The notes: a model not told the origin generated them from the sequence alone. A stretch of DNA of 64,000 nt from Acanthochromis polyacanthus (GCF_021347895.1 NC_067131.1:12242653-12306652); one strand, 5' to 3'. Numbered from the stretch's first letter, positions 1 to 15,475 are shown. Numbers and translations are program-made.

Positions 1-2624
1 ATGGTGGGAAACTTTTCTTTATTTTCGGATCCTGTTGCTGACAAATAAGCTTTAGCTGTGTTGCAGTACAGAGACGTATGGTGATGTAACACAAACTAAT
101 AAGTGGGTCCATATTTTTCTGTCTTGATATTTTGCAATTTCAGACGGTTAATTGTTGAAGTTTAATAAGTTATTTGCTCCATTGCAAGACAGCAGAACCC
201 ACCTACTGAGATCTAACATTAAAATACACCAGATAAAAGCCCACAAAATTTTTCCTGAGATGACAGCCTCTCTACTAGGTCCATTTTGTAGTAGATCTGG
301 AGCTTTTGATATCACATCAACTTCATCAATAAAAAGAGCTGTTCTTTTTTCATTGAATTCCTAATATATATACAGTGTGAAATTTTCCTGTGCATTAAAA
401 AAGAATTTATAAAATGTTTAAATTCATTTTTTCCCTGGTTCAGTTTAGCCAAAACAAGAATTAAAGTGGTGCTCTGTTCTCTTCTTAGGTCTGAGACATG
501 TGATTAGATTAAACCTTCAGTATGCTTTGGATACTGTAGTGAGATTCTTTGCTCGACTGCTATTTCTAAACTTTAAAGGTCGACTTCAAAAGTATCGCTG
601 GACTCGAGAATCTAGATGCTTATCTGATAAAGGTCTACTCACTCAAACATTGCAAGCAAAAGAGTGACCAAAGAAACTGTTTTTCAGCACTAGAGTCTTT
701 AGTCTATTAGGAGGCGATCTTTTCGTCCTGGAATTTAAATGTACAGAGAAATAAGATCAAACAAGGAAACACTTGCACTGCACACACATGTTTTAGATTA
801 GGAGAGCTGCTCCCACTCAGCCAACTGCTGAAGTGAGCATTTATATTGTCTGATGTGTAATGTCAGCGGGTATTTCCAGGCAGCAGATGGTGACAGTTTG
901 CCTACTTAGCTTCAGCATAACACATTCGAACACACTCATACACAAAGACACGCACCAACTCAGGCACTTAAACTGTACAAATTTCCACCACACACAGAGA
1001 AAACAAAATCATACCCCTCTCATCCCTACCCCGCCCTCTGACAATAACAGGTTACTGTATGCCATTTGAAAGCAGACACACAAACACACACACACATCTC
1101 CCAGTGGCAAAAGCCTGCCTGTATCAAGAAAGGCATCAGTCCTGCTTCCCACTGATGAGACAGGAACTGCGGCTGACAGATTGATTGAAAGATCCTCCTC
1201 CCTCTCTCATCTATCATTTTGACCTGTTTATCATCTTCTTGTTGCTCAATCCATCTGCTGGAAAGAAAGAGGGGAAACATTTAGGCAAGTTCTGACCATC
1301 AGGTCACTCAGAGGGGCTTTAGACAACATACAGCTGGGGCTCTATCACAAGTACCCCCACAGAAGGCAATTGGACCTTGATTTGTACAGCTTGAATCAAT
1401 ACAAAGTGCTATTTACTTGACCTTGTCTTTGTGAACACAGAGGAGTAAGACCAGCTCTCAATGATGAAGATGACTGAATATTATTAGCCCCGTGGTGATT
1501 GAGCTGCTTTATAATCTAATGCCGAAAGTTCTGTACCTGAGCCCAAAATTTAATCTCAAAATGAGAAGGGATTTGTCTAAGCTTCTCTAAGATATGTTTC
1601 AGCTGATGGTGCTGGAAGTTTGGATTTGAAAATCTATTAATCTTTCTGATGTTTTAAAATTAGAAGCAGAAGGCAAAGAACAAGGCAAAAAAAGATACAT
1701 CATATTGTAGATTTGTGAGGCAAAACTCACTCTTTCAGGTTACGGTTGCCATAACACTCCTGTGTCCCTTATTTTTGGTTGCACAACAAAACACCATAAT
1801 GAACAACTGCACAGATCAACACAGATTGACATTTTGAGAGAAATGAAACACCTACATGTGGTCCTTGTGGGCAAACAAACACAAACTGACTCAGTAGCTA
1901 AACTTTCCTAGTTGAATGCAGTTTTAAAAGCCTATACACAACTGTCAAAACATTTTTCGTTGCTACTGAAAACCAAGTTCTTTTTCCTGTACACATTCTG
2001 TAGGCTGATTTCAGTCATGACTGTCTGTATTGTTGCTATCACTCACTTGGACAGAGAGATTTAAAAGCTCTAAACTGTGCAGCCTAAAGGCCATGGAAGT
2101 CTGCACACTGAGCTGCTTTAGAAATTCCTTTTTCAGAGACAGACAGCAGCACAGTAAACTAAGACTTGTAGGTCACCAAGAGATGTCCATTTAGAAGGAA
2201 TGCCAGGGTCTGTGCTGCAGAGCGTCCTGCCGACACTCCACTTTCTTGGAAGCCGTCATGAAAAAGCTGCGGTAATGGAGTGCTCAGCATGAGCTTAGAG
2301 TAAAATAAAAATATTGTGAGTGCTACAGAAAGGTGGTTTAAATGCCACTTTATGCTATTTGGTAAGATTTTTTTTTTTGTCAACTTGGAAACTGGCATGA
2401 TATAACATTTTATATGGAACCATAAAAAGAAAAGGCCTGGTGAAATCTGTTACTACAACATGCTTTTTTTTTCTAGTTTTTGGGTTCACAGTAGAATATG
2501 TAAAAATGGAGAGGAGATGAGACAGGAGACTGCCTCTTAAACACCGAGGAGATAGTAAAAGTAAATACTCATATATGTGACCATAATTCTTGAGGTCAGT
2601 CACTTTGGGATGCAGGTGTCAGTC
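1..2624. other. noncoding, no gene seen
   Basis: AT-rich unique-looking sequence. The open frames are short, lack family resemblance and overlap on both strands. No RNA gene or clear element recognised. Confidence 0.7.
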
Positions 2625-3180
2625 ACCGGTTTGGTCCAGTGAAAAATCTCAACAGCAATTTTAAAGGATTGGCGTGAAATGTCCCCAGAGGTTGAATCCA
2701 ACGAACTTTGTTGATCCTCTGATCTTCAACCACCACCATAAGGTTGACATTTAGCTCCACCAGTGGTTCAGGCTTTCTACGCTTACCCAACAGAATAGCT
2801 CAGTTTTGACTTAATTGGTGTAAACACTCCGGTGATGCCCTGACTTTTCTTCTAGCATTACTATCAGAATCATACATTTGTTTGATAATAAAATAATATT
2901 TCAGGTGGATTGTCATCAAGCAACTTGTGCAGTTTGGTAAAGACATCGATGTCCCCAGTGAATTATTTAAATAATCTTGATCCCCCAATCACATTCTGGC
3001 TCATCCAATGCTTTGGTTTCTAAAAAAAAAAAAAAAACCCTGACATTTCCACCGACCTCAGCTCCACCTTGTGCTTAAATCTAATGAAAGTAGAAATATT
3101 AGCACGCTAACATGCTAAACCAAGACTTAGTTTCCATGGTAAACACTATATCTGCTAAATATCTAGCATGTTGTCTTGAC
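2625..3180 (+). repeat. teleost dispersed repeat family B, copy 1 (diverged)
   Basis: Runs of TTTGGTCCAGTG, AAATCTCAACAGC, CCCAGAGGTTGAATCC, GATCCTCTGA and finally ACGCTAACATGCTAA. These are diverged pieces of a common teleost repeat (family form: CTCAACAACTATTGGATGGA, TTGCCATGAAATTTTGTACA, ATTAGCATGCTAAC). A poly-A run at 3021-3035 interrupts it. No coding capacity. Confidence 0.6.
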
Positions 3181-6100
3181 TTGTTTGGTTAACTGACCAC
3201 TGCATCAGTCAAAGTGCAGGTGCAACACTAATATCGAAAACCACAATAATATATTATGCATTAAAACAAGAAGTTTCATGTGATTTCAGTATCTTCAGCA
3301 AACATGTACCTGCTTCTTTGCTGCTTGTGTCATGATTGTCTTTGCAAACAGTTTCTTACACAGTCACCTTATAGCTAATAAATCCATAAAAAACACTTGT
3401 AGAAGTCAACTCAGTGATGTATCTGCTGAACTTGGTCACTCTGTTAATTAGAATTGCAGTATACCTGCAGAACCTTTGATGAAATCAGTGTGATCAGGAT
3501 TAAAAATCTTGATTTCTGAACTGTAGGTCCATTAGACACGAAATATTTGGTGCCATTGAGCTTTGCTAATCTCTAAAAGCTGACTGAAACTTACCTTTTG
3601 AAATAAAAAGGTCCTTCACAGGCCAGTATGTGTCTGATGGATTTCAGCCCAAAAAAGAGGGCTTTGTAATTGAACCACAATTTCTGCATGATGATATGAC
3701 TTAGCTATCCGTGTTCTTTCTGTACTTATGTGAGCTTATTTTGTACTAATACCTGCTAAGCCTGTTGGGTTCTCGGGCACAGTTAAATTGGGTTGCCAAC
3801 TGTTCTAAATTGAGTGACCTATGTGACAGAGGAAAGAGAATTACTTCTGTCCTACCATCATTTCTACTTTGTTCCTCACCTGCAGTCCCCATATAATACC
3901 TTCTCTCCTGCTTTTTATATGAATTGCATTACTCCAAAATGACACTTTCACCACTGGGAGACAAGTGTCACCCACTCCTCACTGATTGAAAGCGGCACTC
4001 TGAGCCAACTCTGCAGAAAGTACTACATTTCTAAAGATGATAAAATGGGAGCAATTTTGTAAAGAGCTGATTGTTTCTTATGTTTTAGTGCTTTTTGCCT
4101 TCAGTTACATTCCTCTTTCCCTCTGCTTCTTTTGTGTCTTTTATGTCCATTTCAATCTGCGATTTTCTTCGTCATTCTACCTTGATCCCAAGCTCATGCT
4201 CCTCACACAATTTCTTCTTCTGTAATTTCCTGCACTTTCATATACTCATGTCTTTCTGGCTTGTATTATTATACATTTTTCATATTCGCTTAAAATGATC
4301 ATTACAACCTGCAGCTAGTTACCTTCGTTTCACTCAAATACTGGAAATAGTTGGTTTACACAAAATAAAGCTTGCTAATTTACATGTTTGTTTCATCGAT
4401 GCAAAATTCTAAATATGAAACACACAAATTGCAGTTTTATTTGGAGTTATGCCTCATACTGTTTCTTGCTGGTTATTTGGCTACCGATCTGGACGTGACA
4501 TCTCATTAAATTACCATATTAATACACTTTAAGCTAAACAAATGAGATATAAAATTGTAACAAGTAATCTCTTTTTACATGAATGATATCAATCCAACCT
4601 AAATTTCCACAAGAAAGTTGGTGTTTGTCTCCAATATGTTTAACTATTAGTTCAAGCCCACTATAGATGTACCACAAAAGCAGTGAATACTATTGGACTC
4701 TACAAGTTGCAGATAGTTTCAAAAAAGGGGGTTTCATTTTACCCCCAAGAAATGGCAAACAAAAGTTACAAAAGCAAGTACTACGCTATGAGCTCATATA
4801 AACAGGTCAGTTGAACAGAAATAAACTAAGGCTATAGTAGCAAAACTCAGCAAATGGACACAATAGGGATACTTACTCAATTATACTGACACCTCAACTA
4901 ACTACAGAGAAGTTGGCCTGCTTAATTTGACTAATTGTACGTGTCCACAGGGGTGTTTTTTCTCACAGTAAATATCGCCTGCTTGGTGGGTGTGTCACTT
5001 GTGGGTCACTGGGTGGAAACATGACAGCCGCTTTAGCTTAAGTCCAGTAGATGCGTCGGACCGACATGGCGGCTCGGTCCCACACTTTCTCTTGAACAAA
5101 CTTTCTACTATTTCTGAAAGCATTTGAGGCAAGAAATAGGATGTGCAGTGGCTGAATCTGTTCTCATTTGAGTTCAACAACGGCTAGTTTAGAAGTTTTG
5201 CGCAAGTTTTCAAAGCGTCCGAACTCAACTTGCTGAACCTGATTTGTATGAAGTAGAAATCAAGTGTACTTCATGCAAATGAGCTGCAGGCTTCTCGGGA
5301 CCAACGCTACGCAACGTAGCTCGAAACATAACGTAGCTTGTACCGCAACGCAATGCAAACCAGCATACAACATGGTGCGTTTCACATAGACAATGAAAGG
5401 GATGCGAGAAATGGACGGATCCTGTACACACGCACCATAGCAGTATTAAACTAAGTCAAAGCACATCTAAATACCCAACACAAGTCAAATAAGTTATATA
5501 GTAACCAAGTAAGATTATCCATGTATCACTACTACTACCACCACTACTTTTACTGCATCTACTTTGGTGTGGGAGGAGCAACAAACTTTAAATTAGGTCT
5601 GGTTTTTGATATTTATGGTCACAATGTCAGAATTATTTGATTGCTTTTTTTGTTATCTATCGAACAGACTGTCAAAACAAACCCTTCCACAATCTGTCTC
5701 TAACCTTGATTCCACATTTTTTTTCCACCTTTCACACATAAAAAACTGCTTCTCATTTGAATTTAAAAGCCTTCAAACGCGATCCACCTGAACCTCTCCA
5801 AAAACCAATCAGCACTTCAAAACAGATCCCTAAGGGCAAAGGCAGCAGCACCTTGAACCAGCCCAGAGTGGTGACCAGTGACTGCCACTGATGGGTGTGA
5901 TGAGTGATTGACGCTGTACTGAGGTTTCATAAATAACACTGTTGGGTCAGTTGAGCCACGATGCACACGTCCGATACGACTCTGATACGAGAATACAAGA
6001 CATTGAGTGATGTGTATATCAAAGCTGTGTATTTGCTGTGTGTGTGTATGCACAGTGTACCTGTTTTGGGGCTTTTATCTGTTTTGTACACCAAAGCTTT

Positions 6101-7309
6101 GATGTTTTTCTCTAGATTAGCGATTCCCCCGTGAGTCACTGATGGGATTCTATTTTTTATCATGGTTGCAGCAGTATTCAAAATTATCTCTTTCTACGGT
6201 ATATGTATGTGCCTCCTGTGGTTTTATAAAAACTCATTTTCCTACGCAGATGCTGTGAAATTGCTTTTACAGTGTTGTTTACCTTTGCCTGTGATTCTTA
6301 GTGCACATACATACACCTACACTCCCTGGCTTGAACATACGTGCTGCGCCGGTGCTTACACATGTGATGTGAAAATATAAATAAACATAAATCCATCAGT
6401 ATGCAGCGTGTCGGTGTCACCACAGGTGTTGTGCAGCCTGATTATCTGTGTCATTTTCAGAAATGTTTTTCTCTGGTTTCCTTTATGTCCCTCTCATTCC
6501 CCCCTACCTCCTCTTCCCCCCCCACAATATCCATTTATTTCCTCTCTGTCTACCTTTCCTCTGACCTTCTCCCAGTCTGTCTCTCTATCTTTCTTTCCTC
6601 TGCCCTCCATCCTGCTTCCCCTTCTCCATCTCTTTCAAATCTTCCACAACCAGCATCATTGGAAAGGCTATTTCTCAGCTCTTTGCCAACACTAGCATCT
6701 GTAATTTAGGGTCAGAGGTGCTGTTTCATGCACCTCAAAGCACCGACTGGATAAAAAAAATGTGGCTAACGTGGCCTCGATTGGTTTCACCTCTGACTAG
6801 CAGGTTTTTCCTGGGTATGTAGTAGAAGAATTTTATCTTGTTTGCTTAAAAGAGGTGGTTTTTGTGGTGCATATGTGATCTTCTCTGATCTTGATCCCTT
6901 TAGTCACTGGACTGTCAACTGGTGCATGTCGGTTTTTTTTTTTGTACCTAAGCTTGACTAATCAGATTTAGAGTTAGAAACTGCTCTCTAATTTTCTCAA
7001 ATGGTTTCCTCTAACAGGCATCTCCCACTTGTAAAATTGTTCAATATTGCAGGCTATAAAAGTGGAAAAAAAAAATCACAATTTAATTGCAGGTTTCTGT
7101 TTCAATTTCGATGACAGGATCACAGCGGCTTTAAAAATGATGGTAGCTCTGTAATTATGATGAATGCTATGTGACAGTGTGTAGCAGATGAACACTAGCC
7201 TCTGTGTTAACTGATATTAGCCCAGTGAGGGATAACGGATCCTCAGTGGGCCCCGAGGAAGTATTGAACTCATGAGGTTGACTCAATTCCCCAAGCATGT
7301 GTTGGCGCG

Positions 7310-7313
<4 letters not shown>
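3181..7313. other. noncoding, no gene seen
   Basis: Mostly AT-rich. A CpG-containing block at about 5030-5430 (repeated CAACGCTACGCAACGTAGC-like strings) stands out and may be an old DNA transposon. The polypyrimidine tract is listed separately. Confidence 0.65.
6484..6655 (+). repeat. polypyrimidine tract
   Basis: Strongly C/T-biased strand (CCCCCCTACC, CCCCCCCC, CTGTCTCTCTATC). It yields overlapping low-complexity Ser/Pro/Leu open frames (6401-6709) that are not credible genes. Confidence 0.8.

Positions 7314-7397
<84 letters not shown>
7314..7397. repeat. (CA)n microsatellite, 84 bp
   Basis: Uninterrupted CA dinucleotides directly left of the inverted-repeat element at 7409-7662. Short 'proteins' of alternating Val/Cys predicted here are artefacts. 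Confidence 0.98.
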
Positions 7398-7400
<3 letters not shown>

Positions 7401-7408
7401 TTGTTTTT

Positions 7409-7662
7409 CTATACCGGTGGGGACTTACCATTGACTCCCATTCATATCTAACTCCTAACCCTTACCCTAACCCTAACCTTAACCATCACCAAATCAATGC
7501 CTAACCCTAAACAAACGTTTCTGCACTTTTACATTTTTATTAACAACAATATGGCCAAGAAAACGGTGTTGCCACCCGTGGGGACCTCATTTTAGGTCCC
7601 CACCGTAAGACAAGTCCCCACCTTTATAGCAAATAGTCAGGTCAAAGTCCCCACCGGTATAG
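7409..7662. mobile_element. short inverted-repeat element inside a CA microsatellite
   Basis: Perfect 18-bp terminal arms: CTATACCGGTGGGGACTT at 7409-7426 and its reverse complement at 7645-7662. An internal hairpin has arms GTGGGGACCT (7578-7587) and AGGTCCCCAC (7594-7603). The interior holds a telomere-like tract, CCTTACCCTAACCCTAACC, at about 7459-7478. (CA)n flanks both sides (7314-7397 and 7674-7702). I recognise the sequence as a repeat found in many teleost genomes. It has no coding capacity and its superfamily is not known to me. Confidence 0.75.
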
Positions 7663-7669
7663 CAGAAAC

Positions 7670-7673
<4 letters not shown>

Positions 7674-7702
<29 letters not shown>
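7674..7702. repeat. (CA)n microsatellite, 29 bp
   Basis: CA tract directly right of the inverted-repeat element; probably part of the same composite repeat. Confidence 0.97.
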
Positions 7703-7708
<6 letters not shown>

Positions 7709-9484
7709 GTCACAGAAGATTTATACAGTGTACATATGTGATGACACACCACTGACTGCACTCACACAGATTCTCCCGCCATGCATGTGCAGACACACTC
7801 ATGCATTCTAGTGTTTTCTCAGCCGAAGACGACGCGAACTTTAATTTCATGACATCAAAGAGCCATCTCTTCCTCTCGACCCCAACCCGTCTGTTTATTT
7901 CCTCCACTGAACTTCCATTTTCCTCAGGAGTGTAATTTTGTGCGAGCAGCATGATGTCTTGCCTTTCATGTCTGAGCTAATGTTGCTTGTGACGCCAGTA
8001 TGTGTGCTTAAGTGGCAAATTTTAAAGGTGAAGCGTCCAGAAGATGATTTAGATTTTTCATTATTTTCTTTCTCCATAATATCTACAAATGTTCGGGGCG
8101 CTTTGCTTTGACAGATTCTTGTGTTTTTTCATTTATCAGAGTAATGCAATAACTGTGATACAACAGCAGCAGTTTTCCATGAACAAATCAATTGCAACAG
8201 CAGCAGAAGGGGTTCTCTGTGGTGCTCGCTGCAGCTGCAGTTTTTCCCCATGTTTCAGCTCAGTGCAGTCCATTACGAGCATTTGCTATCAAGGGAGTTT
8301 ATTACGGGCAAAAAAGAATAAAAATCACAATGATCCCACCATTTCCACCCGCGAGCATGCATTTCACGTAATGGCATCCACACACTTTGACATGTTTGTA
8401 AAATAATTTGTGCTGTGACCCCTCCTGACAAGGGGTTATGAACAAAGCCTTTTTCCTGCTGTTTTACAGCCTCCCTCATGATTTCTGCTCCCGCTGCTGG
8501 GGTGTTGTTGTTGCATGGCCCCGATCCATCTCGGCATGACCCCGAGGTCGTCATGTAATCCCACGGCAGCATTTTCATGAACTGGGGCGAAGCGTAATCT
8601 GTGGATTTGTTGTGATCCGTAAGGGTTACCTTGATGGATGAGATTCAGAGCTGAAAATGAGCTGTCAGTCTTGTAAAATGGTCAAACCTCATTTGTACAA
8701 TTCATCATTATCACCAATACGCGCCTGCATGTGCACACACACAATTATTTTAAGTCATTTTAACCTTGTTGTGTATAAGTGTTACCACTTTTTTCCTCCC
8801 AACAGTAGGACAGCAACAGCATTAAGAGATTTATTATGACATTGAGGAGAAATTATTTTCTGTCTTGCAAATTCCTGAAGAAATTGTTCCCGTGGTTTCA
8901 TTTGTACAGACGATGCAGGTCTGCCTCAGAATGAACCTTGAAGTTTTTACGCTGATAAAAATCTTATCTTTAAAATTGATTTACAAAACAAAATGTACAT
9001 TACAAGAGGAGCGTTAATGTTTCTGTACAAAATGTTAAAATGTTTGTGAACACATGCTTAGATTCATAAATTCTTGCAGGACCTTGTGCATTTGTCTCAC
9101 CTATTTTATTTTATTTATTTTTTAATTATTCTGAAACTATCTTATAGCATGTGGTAGCCATGTTAATATGTTGCCTGTCATGAAATATGCTTATTCTCTT
9201 TCTTGCTGACTAGAATGTAAAAATAATAATCAACTGTTTTACAGAGAGTTAATATGATGGACTAGTTCTTGGTCAGGAGCAGTGACAGTCAGTCTCTGCT
9301 GGTTGCTGGGCAACGTCAACATGATGACAAGATTTGAAGATTTCATTTGCCACACATAACATCTAGTGAAATGGCAAATTGACATTGATACTGTCAATGT
9401 CACTTTTGCTCTTTGGTTTTTGCAGAGAGTGAATAAATGAAACGGAGCATGTTAATTTGTGAGCTTTAGAAGGATTTTTTTTAA
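7703..9484. other. noncoding, possibly regulatory
   Basis: No exon recognised. The part at 8400-8650 has balanced composition, several CpGs and no repeat resemblance. The rest is AT-rich. Confidence 0.55.
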
Positions 9485-9612
9485 CCTTTGGACAGAACCA
9501 GGCTGATTGTTTCCACTCTTTAAGTGAAGCTGATTGACTGCTGGTTCCAGCTTTATATTTTACGGACAGTTATCAGAGTGGTATCAGTGTTCTCTTTTAA
9601 CTCTTTTGCAGT
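9485..9612 (+). repeat. teleost dispersed repeat family A, copy 1
   Basis: CTTTGGACAGAACCAGGCTG, then CTGGTTCCAGCTTTATATTT and CAGAGTGGTATCAGTGTTCT. It shares its layout with the copies at 50.5 and 53.9 kb. Confidence 0.6.
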
Positions 9613-10539
9613 TAGTAGTTTGTTTCTTGGCTTCATGCCATTTTAACTGCTATGTAAACAGAATTTCTGCTTTTTGTCTGTATTGTTGTGTTGAAATCTT
9701 AGGCTTGGAGAACACACATGGATAATGCTTGTTTTAAATATACATTTGTAAGTTTGTTCAGTTTAAGGTATAACATCTCCACAAATCTCCACCGTCAATC
9801 TGTCCAGCAAATCTGGTTTGTAAATCTTTTCAAGCAGAGAATCCAAGTTGCATCAATGGGAGATTACATTTGTTTACACAATAACAGCATCACTCCATAA
9901 CAAATATGTAATATCTTCCATCTGTGCAAATCCGATCTATTAAATGTCGCTTGCTCATGTGTAAAATGCACTCATGCTGGATTTCTCTGACAGCTATCAT
10001 CCCCTGTGGTTAGCTACTGATCCGGCCATGGGAGGTTCATTCTTCCAATAACATTGTACATGTAACACACACTCCAGAAGACATGAAACACACTTCACTG
10101 AACACTTCTCACCTCCCTGTGTGGTTCTTCTTCACTGCAGCTCCTTCTATCCTCTCCATGCTGAGCTACACACACACGCATACGCACACTCAATCAAGGA
10201 AACAGACATACTGTTCTTTCATCATACACACTTAAATCCACAGACATGCTGAGTCACACAAAACATACATTTACATTTGTGCAAACAGAGAACATTCACA
10301 CAACACATGCACTGTGAACTGTTTAAAAATTCGTGCACGTATTTCCTATGCTCCTGGGACTCAGTACAGGCACACTACAGTGCCTCTGTACATTCAGTGT
10401 GGATGTTATGGTTCGAGTTTTAAAGAAATCCGGAGAGTTTTCAAGGGATTGGGTCATTTTTCAGCTATGAGAGAGAGAGAGGGGGGACAGATTCACAGAA
10501 TGCGTCCCCTGATAGCGAAAACTTTGTTTTTTGGCATGC

Positions 10540-10790
10540 TAGCAGTTTCTTTAGTCCCTAGATGGAAAAATCTCGACTATTTTATGGATTGCCACAAAAT
10601 TGTGTAGCTATGGATATTATTATTGCCATGGGGACAAGGTCTACTGCCTTTGTTAAGCTCCTAACTTTTCACTGCTTCTCAGTTAATTCACTTCATTGTT
10701 AACAAGCTAACGTGCTAAGCTGCTTGACAAACGCATTGGCGGATTGGTTCGTTAACATTGACACTATGATGTTAGCATAGTGAAAGCATT
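10540..10790 (+). repeat. teleost dispersed repeat family B, copy 2
   Basis: TATTTTATGGATTGCCACAA followed by AATTGTGTAG and later CAAGCTAACGTGCTAAGCTG and ATGTTAGCATAG, the same arrangement as copy 1. Confidence 0.55.
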
Positions 10791-10924
10791 TGGTTAAAGC
10801 CCCACTGTGTCTAAGTATAGCCTCAGAAAGCTGCAAACACAGCCTCAGACCATTCATGTTGTTATCTTGTCTTACAGTTTATCCATCCATTCATCCATCC
10901 ATCATTCCATTTTCTTCTTTGGGT

Positions 10925-11390
10925 TGGCTCGCTGTTACAGCAGGCTTAGCAGGTCATCTCAGAAGCCACTCCCCCCAGCAACGCTTTCCAGTTCTTCTTG
11001 GTGGATCCTGAGGGGTTCTTTGGCCAGATGAGAAATGTCATCACTGCAGGGAGTTCTGGGTCTACCCCGGGGTTTCTCCAGTTAGACAAGCATATCGGCG
11101 TCCTCAGTCTTGCAGTCACTACTTGGAGTTCATGACCATGGTGGGGGTAAATCAAGAGTCTTGCCTGACAGCTCAACTCCTTTTTACCCAATGAGGCCAG
11201 GTACAGTGCCCACAGTCCTGCTTGAGCTACTCAGATTTATCTGTCCAGCTCACGACAAATGTTAATTCCTTTGCTTGGGGCAGCAACTTACTCCCATCCC
11301 AGACACAGAAATCCAGTAGTATCCGGGAGAGAATCATGACTTGAAAGTGTTAACTTTCATCCTAGCTGATTAGCAAAAACACAAGACACG
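10925..11390 (-). pseudogene. fish LINE ORF2 C-terminal relic
   Basis: On the minus strand a broken frame reads KKELSCQARLLIYPHHGHEL followed by QVVTARLRT, then (after a deletion) WRNPGVDPELPAVMTFLIWP and WKALLGGVASE. It matches, piece by piece, a very abundant teleost LINE C-terminus whose usual form has KKELSxKAKLSIYxSIYVP, TYGHELWVVTER and, in the last block, GRPRTRWRDYVSRLAW. The middle (about 60-70 residues) is missing. I do not assign the clade. Confidence 0.8.
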
Positions 11391-11394
11391 TCTC

Positions 11395-11520
11395 TTGCAG
11401 TTTTGCTGAGGGGGTCACGGAACTTTGACCATCCAATTCCACATGTGATTTAAAGACATGGAGAAGGCCTATGACTGTGTCACCTGGTAAACTTGTCTTT
11501 GTTGCAAGCCATCTGATTCT
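11395..11520 (+). pseudogene. LINE reverse transcriptase motif-A fragment, opposite strand
   Basis: Plus-strand sequence reads FKDMEKAYDCVTW near 11446-11490, the motif-A region (family form FxDxEKAYDRVxR) of a fish LINE reverse transcriptase. It lies just after the minus-strand LINE relic and in opposite orientation, so it is either a separate insertion or an inverted piece. Confidence 0.55.
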
Positions 11521-14355
<2,835 letters not shown>

Positions 14356-15475
14356 TTAAAGGTCCCATATGGTCCATTTTATTGCAGTTTGTGGTTGCTA
14401 TAAATTTGAAGGTGTAGATTAAAAGCTGTTAATTCCCTAAGCCCACTCAACTAGATAGCCTCTCAGCTTTACAAGCCAGTAAGAATTAAACTGACCTGCT
14501 CAGAACCAATTGAAAAAGCAGTTGTCATCTAGCTCATAATCCTTCTCCCTCACTACCTGCTGCTTCCAAGGTCTGCCATTTACAATGAACAGCTCCTCTT
14601 ACATTTCACCAGGTTCATTTACTTTCTGGAGTTGCTTCTGCTTTTTCCAAAATGTGTCATCCACCAGCACAGTGCACCAAACATTCTGCTGTTGGCTGCA
14701 ACAAACAGTTCTTTCAGTTTTTGTTGGCAACGTTACCCCAACGATGTTAAAATTCTTACTGTTAGCATGTTGTCCAGCTTATGTGGCTAACATTACAGTT
14801 TACTTTGATCGTATGCCCACCCTGTGCAAATTGTAGCACTGAAGTAAATTCGGATGGTAGAAGCTTTAAGACTGATTTGAAACCAGTAAAGAAGAACTGG
14901 CTGGGTTACTGTATTTTTTGAATGGCATGTGTTGGAATTCTAAGCTCAACCAGTGTTATGTCTGTTTTGTTTTCTCATGCTCTCTGTGCTCACATATACT
15001 GCATTTGTTACAGCTGAGTGCTGTAATAAATTTGTTTTCAATTCCATTGTTTTTGTTTTATGTTGTTAGATAAAGGATAAAACATCTTCTAGTACCTGAA
15101 ACACAGTCGGTTGTTGTGAATTTGTTGATATTTCCATGTAAAATTATTGCTCAGGGAGAAAGAAGTGGCAAAAAAAGTCATGCTCTCTTACACTCAATCC
15201 TGTCTGTGTCAGCTGCTGTGTGGTCTACTGTTTTGTTCCATGCTGTCAATCAGGGATGCAGAGAGAGTCTTCTTCCTGAAGGACAGCAGCAAATAGCTGC
15301 ATTTGAAACCACAGACACTGATACAATACATTTAGACCAGGGCTAAAACCATGAGGAACACAGTCATAGTGATATAAATCTTTGCTGTGTTTTGAGCGTA
15401 AAAATTCAAAGACACATTCTGAGGACATGAACTTTCAATAATTTACTGGAAAGGGGCACAAAATGGGACCTTTAA
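14356..15475. mobile_element. non-autonomous element bounded by TTAA inverted repeats
   Basis: TTAAAGGTCCCAT at 14356-14368 is mirrored by ATGGGACCTTTAA at 15463-15475, a perfect 13-bp inverted repeat that includes TTAA at both outer edges. TTAA duplications are the signature of piggyBac-type insertions. The 1.12-kb interior has only short open frames, none resembling a transposase. The element is either a MITE-like derivative or a chance pairing of two copies of the same end. Confidence 0.55.
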
